Source: CAVZRC01 sp963777695
GTDB taxonomy: Bacteria > Planctomycetota > Planctomycetia > Isosphaerales > Isosphaeraceae
Length of the DNA stretch: 64,000 nucleotides
Reading direction: 5' to 3'
Assembly (NCBI GenBank): GCA_963777695.1
Contig: CAVZRC010000003.1
Coordinates: 4,712,001-4,776,000, forward strand
Shown: positions 25,001 to 37,000 of the stretch, piece after piece
Layout: every line of letters starts with the position of its first letter
How positions within the stretch are numbered: the first letter of the stretch is position 1
Program-made: the position numbers and the translations under genes
The notes under the pieces: generated by a model
Told to the model about the DNA's origin: nothing
What the model saw: the letters and a program-made list of their open reading frames with translations, nothing else
Databases searched by the model: none

Positions 25001-28000
25001 CCACCGGGCTCGCCGACCTGACCGCCGAATCGGGGATCGGCACGGAGATGCTCGACCTGATCGTCAACGTCGCCGAATTGCTGGCGAATGCCGGCGCGGG
25101 CGCCCTGTTCATCGACAGCATTGCCACGGCCGCCCTGATGGTCAGCGGCGTTCCAGTCGGGGGCCTGGCCGGGGCATCGGTTAGCCTGCTCGCTGCCGGC
25201 GCGCTCACGGTGAGCAACGAGGTCCTGGCGCCAGGGGCCATTGCGCTCTCGGCGGCGTCCATCGCTGTCCAGGGCGGCGCCACGGTGAAAAGCACCAACT
25301 CGTCGGTGACCCTGTCGGCGACGGGCAACGTGACGCTCGAGCCGGGTAGCTTCTTGACCGTGAATCCCGCGAAGAGCGGGATCGTCATCAACGGCAACAC
25401 CATCGACCTCGACCAGTTGCAGCCCAAAATGCCGCTGCTCGCCAACGGCGTCGGCTCGAACAGCTCGCTCTACATCCCCGGGACCGCCGGCAACGACACC
25501 TTCAACATCACGGCCACCGCGGTCATGCTCCAAGGCGTCGAGACCGTCACCTATAGCAATATCGACACCCTGACGGTCGAGTCGCTCGCCGGCAACGACA
25601 CCTTCAACGTGTCGGGTACCGTGGCCGGCCTCGGCACGATCCTCCAAGGCAGCGGCAGCGACACGCTCAACATCACGGCCAACAACAGCGCCAACGCCCC
25701 GGTCTTCTTTACCGGCGGCAGCGGACCCAATCCCGTCTCGGTAACGGGCACGGCCTCCGGCAGCGACACGATCGTGGCCGCTCCGGCTGGGGACGTGACC
25801 GACAGCAGCCTGCCCACCGCCCAATCCGCCGGTGACCTCATCAGCGCCGGTTTGCAGCTTCAGTACGCCGGCAGCACTACTTCGTTGAGCATCGTGGTGC
25901 CTGGCGCCAATTCAAGCGTCACCCTTCTGGGGTCGCAGGTCCCCACCAAGATCCAGGCCAACGCGGCCAACGATAACGTCTACGTGGGCGGCGCCGCGGC
26001 CGCCATCAACCTCGGTAGCGGGGTGACGGCCAGCTTCACCATCGTGGAGAACATGGGCGGCACCAATCCGACCTTCCTGAGTCCCATCGAGGTCACCGGC
26101 ACCGCGGGCGACGGGGACGCTCTGAGCCTCGAGGATTGGCAGGGTGATGTGACCCAGGGCTACCTGGAGCCGGCCGCGACCGCGCCGTACGACTCGGTCG
26201 CCGGCCTTGGTGGGAATGGCAGCTTCGAGTTCTACGGCATCAACCTGCTGACCGTCGATCTGGGCAATGCCGCCACCGCCTCCGGCCAGCAGTTCACCGT
26301 CGAGAGCACGTCCGTCGCTGCCACCGCCAGCGTCGCCATCAACGCCGGAACCAGTAATAATAATAAGATCACGTTAATGACCTCAGCCGCCCCCGTGTCC
26401 GTTACGGGCAGCGGCGGGACGGGGAACGAGCTGATTCTCAACGACACCATGGACTCCAACGCCACCGACGCCACGCTGGCCGACACGTCAGCGACCGCCA
26501 CCGAGGTGACCGGCTTCGGTCCGATCGGCCCGGTGACTTTCAGCGGTCTTACGGAAGTCGATCTCGAGGAAGGCAGCGCCGACGACACACTTTCCTTGAC
26601 CACCTCGGTACCGACGCTGGAGGTCATGGCCACCGGCAATGGCGGCGACGACACCTTCAACGTCTACCACGTCGGTGGGTCAACTGGCGGAGGCATGGTC
26701 CTGAATGGCGGCTCGGGCCGGAGCACCGTCAACGTCTTCATTCCGGACGATCCGGCCAACGGCAACGACTCGGACCTGCTCAACCTCTCGTTCGAGTCGA
26801 TCGCGGACGTGGTCGTCAACAACACCGCCAACACCGCGGCAGTCAACTGGGAAGTGAACAACGGTAACACCCTTGGCTACGCCACGGGAACCGGCCAGTC
26901 GGCCGCCTACTCCCCGCTGCTGCCTCTCAACGGGGCCAACGACGTTCAGATCGAGGGCGGTACCTCGTCCGCGAATACGCTGAACGTGCTGGCCGACGCC
27001 GGCCCGGTGACCGGCACCTTCAACGGCAACAACGTGACGCTGGTGCAGGGACAAAACGTGCTGGAGTCGGGGCCGTCCAGCAGCTACGCCAACTTCAGCG
27101 GGTCCGGAATCATCAACTTCGCCAATCTGACGGGCAACGCCACCAGCTACTCCCAGGACGGCTTCACGGTCGCGGGCGACCTGGGCCCCAATGACACCAT
27201 CACCTCGGCCGTGGCCGCGACGGCGAGTCCGGCCACGCCGTTCACGCTGACCGCCAGTGACGGCGGATTGTTCTCGCTGTACTCGATCTCGCTCATCGGC
27301 AACGGATCGACCACGCTGACCGGCACGACCGCGGACGGCCAGACGGTCTCGCAGACGCTCACCGCTTCGGTGACCAACGGCCTCCAGACGTTCCCATTGC
27401 CGAACCGCTTCAGCGGTCTGGAATCCGTGACATGGAACCCCGGCAGCCTGCTGACCACCAACCTCGTCGTGACCGAGACGCTCGCGCCCACGACCGCTAG
27501 CACGCCGTCGATCAACCCGGTTGCGGGCACGATGCCCACATCGTCACAGACAATCGTCATCAACTCGAGTGCCGGGACCATCAGCGTGGGTGGCACCACG
27601 TTGTCCAGCGGCGGCAAATTCAACGGCACGGTCTTCACCGTATCGTCCATCGATAACGGCACGGTGAGGGAGTTTACTTTCGAGGGCGACCTGGATATCC
27701 CGGCCGGCTCGACCGTCACCGGAACGGGGAGCCTGGGCATCCAGCTCTACGCCCTCGATAACGTCAACGTCGGCACGGGCGTCACCTTCGACGTCAATGC
27801 GGTCGGCACTCAACCGGGGCCGGGCGGCGGCGCCGGCGGTGTTGGTGCGACGCTCACCGGCTTTGGCAATAGCAGCGACTGGCAGCTCAACGGGAGCGCC
27901 GAAATCGCCAGCAATACCCTGACATTGACCGGCAACCAAACGGACCAGGCCGGTTCGGCATTTTACACGACCCCAGTCAGCATGACCAAAGGCTTTACGG

Positions 28001-31000
28001 CGACCTTCACCTACACCGCCTTGCCGAACAGCAACCCCGCCAACGGCGTGGCATTCGTCGTGCAAGACTCCAGCAGCGGAGACGATGCGCTGGGTGGTGA
28101 TGGCAGCGGCTTGGGCTACAGCGGGATCGGCGACAGCGTGGCGGTTGCCCTGAACCTGTACGGTGGCTCTGGCACCTGGCTGGATACGAACGGCACGATC
28201 GGTGGCCCATATCAATCCGTCAGCCCGGTGAACCTGGCGAGCGGCGATCCGATTCAGGTGACGATTACTTACGATGCGTCCACGACCTTTCTTTACGAAA
28301 CCTTGAAGGATCTGACCACCGGCCAGACATTCAGTTCCGAGAACGTGGGCGTGACCATGCCCTCGGAGGCTTACCTCGGATTTACCGGCGCAACCGGCGG
28401 TGCCACCGCGACGCAAAGGATCAGCAACGTCAGCTTCACCACCGAGGGAGGAGGCGGCGTCGGCGGCAGCGGCAGCGCCGGCGGTGTCGGCGGCGCCGGG
28501 GTCGTCGGCGTCGTCAGTTCGTCGGTCACCGGCTTTACCACCAGTGACGGGTGGCAGGTCAACAATAACAACAAGGGGGCCGCCAGCATCGGCAACGGTT
28601 CCCTGACATTGACCACGAACGCCAAGAACCAGGCCAGTTCGGCGTTCTACACGACCCCAGTCGCCACGAGCAACGGCTTTACGGCGACTTTCACCTACAC
28701 CGCCTCGGGCAAACAGGCCGCTAACGGCGTGGCCTTCGTCCTGCAAGACGACTCCAGCAAAGGAGACGACGCCCTGGGCAATTCCGGCAGCGACCTGGGC
28801 TACAACGGAATCAGCGGCGACAGTGTGGCGGTTGCCCTGAGCCTGTTCAACGACACTCCCAATGGCGGCACCGCCCTGGGTACGAACGGCTCGATCGGTA
28901 GCTATTCCTCCGTCAGCCCGGTGAGCCTGACCAGAGGCGATCCGATTCAGGTGACGATTACTTACTATGCGCCCACCTCCGAACTCGTGGAAACCTTGAA
29001 GGATACGAGTAACTCCGAGTCGCAGAGTTTCGCCTATGATTCCGTGAGCATGCCGGCGGCCGCCTTCGTCGGGTTTACCGGTGCCACCGGCTCCCAGACC
29101 TCGACGCAGACGATCAGCAACTTCACCTTCACCACCGTCGTCCCGTCTCTCAGCGCTCCCCCGACGATGTCTGGCTTTCCAACCAACAACGGCTGGCAGG
29201 TCAACAATAACTCCAAGGGGGCTGCCAGCATCGGCAACGGTTCCCTGACATTGACCACGAACGCCAAGAACCAGGCCAGTTCGGCGTTTTACACGACCCC
29301 GGTCACCACGACTAACGGCTTTACGGCGACTTTCACCTATACACCCTCGGGCAACCAGGCCGCCAACGGCGTGGCGTTCGTCGTGCAAGACTCCAGCGGC
29401 GGAGACGGTGCCCTGGGCGGCAGTGGCAGCGGCCTTGGCTACAGCGGAATCGGCAACAGCGTGGCCATTGCCCTGAGCTTGTTCAATGACACCTCCAATG
29501 GCGGCGGCACCGCCCTGGGTACGAACGGCTCGATCGGTACTTATTACGCCGCCAGCCCGGTGAACCTGACCATCAACGGTCCGACTCAGGTGACGATTAC
29601 TTACGATGCGTCCGCGTCCAGCCTCATCGAAACCTTGACGGACCCGTATGATCCCGCCGAGACGAAGAGTTTCGCCTATAATTCTGTGAGCATGCCCTCA
29701 TATGCCTACGTCGGGTTTACCGGTGCCACCGGCTCCCAGACCTCGACGCAGACGATCACCAACTTCACCTTCACCGCCGTCGTCCCGTCTGCCAGCGCCT
29801 CCCCGTCGATCTCTGGCTTTACCACTGTCCCTCCCGCGAGCGGGAACACGACGGTCAGCGACGGCTGGTATCTCAGAGGGAACCAATCCTCCATCTCCAA
29901 CGATTTACTGACATTGACGAACGGCGGGGGTGAGTGGAACTCGGCGTATTACACGAACCTGATCAACACGACCAAGGGCTTTACGGCGACTCTCACCTAC
30001 ACCGCCTCGGGCGCCCGTATCAACACCGGCCTGGCTTTCGTCGTGCAAGACGACAGCATCAGTGCCCTGGGTCGTGGTGGCACCGACCTGGGCTACAACG
30101 GAGTCACAAACAGCGAAGCAGTTGCTTTGAACATCGACCCCAGCGCACCCGGTGGCGTTGGCACCCTCCTGGATGTGAACGGCACGATCAATAGCAGCAA
30201 CTACTACGGCCCGAACTATCACCCCGTTAGCTTCCTGAACAGCGGCGATCCGATAGAGGTGACGATTACTTACGATCCGAACGGCGGTTACAATTACGAA
30301 CTCACCGAAACCTTGACGGATCTGCACACCGGCGCGACAGCTTTTGAGGACTACCCTGGCGCTGCCGCTTTCATGCCCTCGGAGGCTTGGGTCGGGTTTT
30401 CCGCCTCCAGCAACAATGGTGCGACGCAGACGGTAGGCAACTTCTACCTCGACTTACCCGGCGACACGTACGCCGGCGCCGGCTTGGGCGGCGTGCCCGG
30501 CGGGGCCGGCATCGGAGGCAGTAATCAGACCAGCGGCGGCCCTGGCGGTCCCGGGTCGACCGGCACTTCCGGAACCGCTGGCGGCACCGGGACGTGGGGG
30601 AACTCGGGGACCGCGGGCATCAATGGGAGCGGCGGCGGTGCAGGCGGCAGCGGCGGTGCAGGCGGCAGCGGGCCCGACGGCGGGAACGGCGGCGACGGTG
30701 GGACCGGCGGCAGGGGGGGAGCTGCCAAGGGCGATGGCGGCACCGGCGGCGACGGCGGCGACGCGGGCGCGAGCGGGAGTTCGAACGCGGGCAAGACGGG
30801 CGTCGCCGGCTCCGGTGGTGAGATCTTGTACAACAACAATCTGCTGGTCATCACCGGGGGCGGCGGCGGCGGCGCCGGCGGCGGCGGCGGCGGCGGGCAA
30901 GGCGGCGGCGCCGGCGGCGGCGGTGGTGCCGGGGGCGGCGGCGGCGGCGGATACGACGGTAAGTCGGGCGGCTTCGGCGGCTACGGCGGTTCCGGCGGCT

Positions 31001-34000
31001 CCGGCGGCTACGGCGGAATCGGCGGGATCGGCGGCGCGGGCGGCGGCGGCGGCGGTGCCTTCGCGATCGTCGCGGAAGGGAGCATCTACCTCAACGCCGG
31101 CAGCACAACCCTGGAAGCCAAGGGCGGCGGTGGGACTGGCGGCACCGGCGGCACCGGCGGCACCGGCGGTACTGCCGGCACCGGCGGCGGCCTCGGCCAG
31201 GACGCAGTGAATTCGAATACAAACGGGGGCCTGGGCGGCGGCCAACCTGGGAATTCCTCGAACAACGGTCAGGCTGGTAATAGCGGCAGCAGCACCGGCG
31301 GCGGCGGCGGCGGGACCGGCGGCACCGGCGGCACCGGCGGCACTGGCGGGACCGGCGGCACCGGCGGGACCGGCGGCGGCGGGGCCGGCGGCACCATCGA
31401 ATTGGACGGCTCCGTGGTCTACGCCGCGGGCGCTACGGTCAACACGTCCGGCGGCACGGGCGGCACGGCTGGAGAGAACGGCCAACTCCTCATCGGCAGC
31501 AATACCCCGCTTGCCTCGGTGACCCCCATCCTAACGGGCGTCCACAACAACACCCCCTACACTACCACGGGCGTGACCGGCACCAACCCCTTCATCGCGG
31601 GATCCCCGGCTACACCGCTGATTGTCGGCCTCGAAGGTGGCGCCCAAACCTACGGTCTCGTCGATCCCAGTTCCAGTCTCTACAGCGCCTTGACGGACTC
31701 CGGCGGGGCTCTGGAATATGCCATCAGCAAAGCCCCGACAAACGCCCTGGCGGCCGTGGTCCGCGAGCAGATCCCGAGAAACGCCGACCAGTTTACCGGC
31801 TACGACCTGCTCCTCTTCGTCAACCTGACGAACCTGACCCTGGCCGCACCGCAGTTGGGCGTGGCCGAAGGCAGCGCCACCCCCGCCGAGCAGGCCCTGG
31901 CCTACGACAGTATGGCCAACAATAGAAGCGGGACCATCCAGGCCATTCCGGCTGGCGGCATCTTTGCCATCCTGGTCCCCTCGACCGGAAGCCTATCCGT
32001 GAGCGCCGCTCTCGGCGGATCGGTCGCCGACATCTCGAATGAGACACTCGCGGTGCCGCCGTCGAGCAGCATCCCCACCGGCCAGGACATCACCGTGCCC
32101 TTCGGCACGCAGACCGCCGGCCTCCAGTTGCCCGGCCTGCAGGCCGTCACCGTCAGCCCCGATGGCAACAACGTCTACGCCCTCAGCGTGACGGACAACG
32201 TGCTCGTCGTGGCCAACAGCGACAATCTCAGCCAGCGGCAGACCATCGCCGTCAGCGACCTGACCACGGCCAGCCAGGTCGTCGTCAGCCCCGACGGGCA
32301 GAACGTCTACGTCACCGAGCCCGGCGCCGGTGACGTGGCCGTCTTCACCCGCAACACCACGACCGGCGCCCTCACGCTTCTGCAACCCGTCTCGGGGACC
32401 AACGTCACCGGCGCCCTGGTGATCAACGCCGCCGGCACCCAGGCCATCCTGGCCAGATCAGGCGGGCTCGAGACCTTCACGCGCGGCTCCAACGGGTCGC
32501 TCAGCAACCCCAGCTCGCTCTACCAGCCGGCGGGACTCGGCGCGGTCACCGACCTGGCGATCAGCCAGGATGGCAAGGACCTCTTTGCCATCAGCCAGTC
32601 GAACAACGCCTTCGTGGTGCTCAACCCGTCGAACCTGTCGGCCGCACCCGTTGCATCATTCAGCGGAAGTGCGGACGGTCTCGAAGGTGCCAGCGCGGTC
32701 GCCGTCAGTCACGACGACCAGTACGTGTACGTCACCGGCGAGACGGGCCAGACGCTCGCCGTCTTCCAGCGCGACCTCAGCAAGAACACCTTCACGTGGC
32801 TCCAGACGCTCCAGCAGGGTGTCCAGGGCGTGAGTGGGCTGGTGGGCGCCGACGGTGTTGCCCTTTCCGACGATGACAGGTACGTCTACGTGACCGGCCA
32901 GGCGAACTCGCTGGCGGTCTTCCAGCGGCAGTCCAACGGGACGCTCCAACTCGTCCAGGTGTTGCAGGGGACCCAGAGCCTCCAGGACCCGGACGGCATC
33001 GCGGTCAGCAGCGAGACGGGCGTCGTCTATGTCACCTCGCAGCAGGGCCTGGGCGTTAACGGCGGCGGCATCGCCGAATTCAACCTGGTGCCGCCGGTGG
33101 TCATCACGAACGCGAGCTGGTCGAACGATACGGTTACGATCACCGCGGACAATGACTTCCTGACCGACCAGCCGGTCACCATCAGCGGCATCACGCCGAC
33201 CGGCTATGACGGCACGTTCACGGTCACGTCGGCCACCCCGACCAGCTTTACCTACGCGCTGGCCACGAATCCCGGCACGGCGACTTCGGTGAACGGCGCC
33301 ACGGCCGTCCCGACGGCGCGGGCGTTCGAGGTGCTGTTCAACGCGCAGGGGAGCCCGGCGAGCACGGCGATGAGCGCCGTGACGTTGACCACGGGCGACG
33401 CCGGCAGCACCGTCAGCATGATCCAGGATCCCACCGTGGCCAGCCTGAACATCGACACCGGCAACGGCAGCAACACGATCAACCTGCTCGATGTGCCGGA
33501 GCCGGACCAGACGGCGGCGGCACAGACCATCAAAGTGAATACCGGCACCGAGGTCAACCAGGTCTCGGTCTATGCCGATCAGCCCCACCACACGTACAAC
33601 ATCACCGAGGCCACCAGCACGCAGGCCGGCGACTCCCTCATGCTGGACGGAAACCCGGCGAACGACGCCAACGACTCCTTCACGGCCACGCTGGGGGGCA
33701 ACGACACCGCCCAGGTGGAAGGCAGCGACCTGGTTGCCTCGGACAATATCTCCCTCAACGGGGGCCCGGGCTCCAACACCCTCTTGTACAATTCCAACTA
33801 CAATGGGACCTCCGAGCCGATCACCACGACCTACGACGGGACCCTCGAGCCGCCCAATACCCCCCCGCAGACGGCCACCTCCCCCAACTCCGCCACCATC
33901 ACCCTCTCCACCCCCACCGTCGCCACGGTGACCTACACGAACTTCAACTTCGCCCCCGTGTTCGTGGGGCCGACGGCCAGTGCCGGGGGCGTGGGGGCGA

Positions 34001-37000
34001 CCGCCACGACCGGGGGAACGTACACCATCACCGAAGGCCAATCCCTACCCCTCGACGGCAGCGCCAAGGCGGGGACCAACTCGCAGTTGCTCGCCATCTC
34101 CTGGGACCTCAACGGCTCCGGCACCTACGGCGAAGCCGTAGCCACATTCAATCCCCCGGTCTCGTCGGGCACCAAGGTCACCGTGACGCCCACCTTCACC
34201 TGGGCGCAACTGCAAGCGCTCGGCCTGACACAGGCCGGGACCTACACCATCGGAATGCAGGTCGTCACGACCAGCGGCACCTTCGACACCTACGCGACGC
34301 TGGTCATCCAGGCCGCCGCCACGGCCCCGATCCTCACCGCAGGCCCCACCGCCGACGTCGGTGAGCCGTACACCGTCTCGTTCGCGCCGACGACCACCAT
34401 CGGCGACCAGGCGCCCGCAAGCTGGACGATCGCCTGGGGCGACGGCACCACCACGACGCTGCCCAGCGCCGCGACCACGGCCACGCACGTCTACACCAGC
34501 GTGGGGACCGACACGGTGACCGCCATCGTCACGGATGTCAACGGCGCCAGCGCCTCCTCCAACAGCCAGAACGTCTCCGTGGTTGTGAACACGAGCCCGC
34601 CTGCGAACGAGCCGAGCGTGAGCGCCGGCGGCCCCTACACCATCAACGCGGGCCAAAGCCTCACCCTGACGGCCACCGCCCACGGCTCCCCCACCACGGC
34701 CGTGTGGGACCTGCTGGGCAACCAGACCTACAGCAGCGAGCCCAGTGCCAACTTCGTCTCCAACGGCAACGGGACCTCGACAGCCACCTTGACCCTCACC
34801 TGGTCGCAACTCGAGGCCGACGGCATCACCAACAGCGTATACTGGACGGGCGGCGTAGGCACGTTTGCCGACGTGACCGTCCGGGCCCTGTATCCCACGT
34901 CCCAGGTCGCCGCAGGATACCTGACCTCGCCCTCGACCACGCTCACCGTCAACGACCTCGCGCCGACCGCCCCGTTCAGCGGCACGGCCACGGCCGGGGG
35001 CACCGGCATCGTCAGCTTCGGCAAACCGACGTCGCCCGTGCAGACAAGCGGCTTCCTCTACAGCTACGACGTCGGCAATACCGGCACCTTCCAGTTGACC
35101 AACAGCCCGAGCTCGAGCTACCCCATCAACTCGACCTATCTCTACCAGCCCGGCACGCTGGTGGTCCGCGGCCAGATCACGGACGAGTATGGATTGTCCA
35201 CCGACTACATCATCGACGTGACGATCGCCGACCAGCCGCCCACGATCCTCACGATCGACAGCGACAAGACGGTCAACATCAACGCGGGCGTCGCGCTCAA
35301 CGATGTCACCTTCAGCGATCCCGAGGAGACCGTCGTCACGGCGAGCATCGCCTGGGGCGACGGCACCAGCGCGAACCCCGACGTCACCCCGGGCGAGGTC
35401 GCCACCACGAACACGAGTCCCGTCCCGACCACGGGGAGCGTATCGGGGACCCACATCTACACCACGGCGGGGACCTACACGGTGACCGTCGCCGTCAGCG
35501 ACGAGGATGGCGGCACGGCTTCCAAATCGTTCCAGGTGACGGTGCAGAATCCGGCCTTGACCCTCTCGATGGTCCCGGACCAAACGATCAACGAGGGCGG
35601 CCTGGTCAGCCTCGCGGACGCCTTCACCGACCCCACGGCCCCGAACACCTATACGGCCACGGTCAACTGGGGCGACGGCACGATCGACACCAACCCGATC
35701 ATCAGCGCCCCGTCGTCTCCGGCCGACCAGGGAGAGGTGTTCGACAACCACTACTACGGCCAACCCGGTGTCTACACGGTCACCGTCTCCGTCCAGAAGC
35801 CGGACTCCACTGCGGTCAGCACCACCCTCCAGGCCACGGTCGACAGCGTGGCGCCGACGGTCAATGCCGGGCCCAATGTCGCGGCGGGTGTCGGCGTGCC
35901 GGTGAACGTCAACGCCACGTTCACCGACCCCGGCTTCCCCGATGATAGCGAGCAGGAAACCTACACGACCACGATCAACTGGGGCGATGGGACGAGCAGC
36001 CCCGGCACTATCAGCGTGACGCCCGGCAGCGCCGGGGTGCCGACCACCGGCACCGTCACCGGTTTACACCAGTACAGCGGCGATGGGCCGTACACGGTGA
36101 CCGTGAGCGTCGGGAACGGGACGGTCACCGGCTCCGGCAGCTTCCAGGTCACCGACGCGCCGCCGGTGGTGACGCCCTCCTCCGAGACCCTGACCGGGAA
36201 CGAGGGAAGCCCGGTCATCCTCGATGCCACCTACACCGACTTGGGCTTCAACTACGGCGGAACGACCAAGTCGTTCACGGCCCTCATCGACTGGGGCGAC
36301 GGCACGAGCAGCGACGGCACCGTCACCGTGACACCGGGCAATGCGACGACGCCGACCACGGGGACGATCTCCGCCACCCACACCTACCTCACCTTCGGCA
36401 CTTTCCCCATCACCGTCCAACTGACGGACGAAGGTGGCGCCACGGGCAGTGCCAAGGTGAGCGCCACGATCGATAACCTGGCCCCGGTGGCGGCGCGCTC
36501 CCCGGCGGCACGTTTGTGCTGAACACCGACCCGACCACGCTCTACCCGAATGATCCCGAGGAGCAGGAGGCGCATCCGGGAACTCCGTTCATTCTCACCG
36601 GATCGTTCACCGACCCCGGCCTCGGCAGCACTCATACGGCGAGCATCAACTGGGGCGACGGCACCACGAGCACCATTGACGACAGCAGCGAGTACGTGAA
36701 CGGCGCCGGCCAAACCGTACCGGAGCTGGTCGAGCCGACCGCGACGTCGCCCGGCACGTACACGATCGCGCACTTCTACTACAGTGACGCCACCAACGCC
36801 GCACCGAAGACGATCACGGTCACCGTGACGAACAACGGCAGCCTCTCCGACACGGTGTCCGAAACCATCGACCCGCAGCCGACGGTGACCACCGAGACGA
36901 GTGGCAACGTCACGCTGGGCGCGCTGCCGCCGCCGGTCCTGACCGCCACGGCCGTGCTCACCGGCGGCTACGAAGAGACCGGTACCCTCACCTTTACGTT

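Noticed and set aside
30469..31480. Short regular repeats that could be taken for a CRISPR array
   Set aside because: The 9-base units are contiguous and coding (Gly-rich) with no spacers of constant length and no cas genes.
34045..35763. Minus-strand open frame of 572 codons opposite the PKD-like domains
   Set aside because: Same reason: composition typical of antisense GC-rich code, while the plus strand holds clear PKD motifs.
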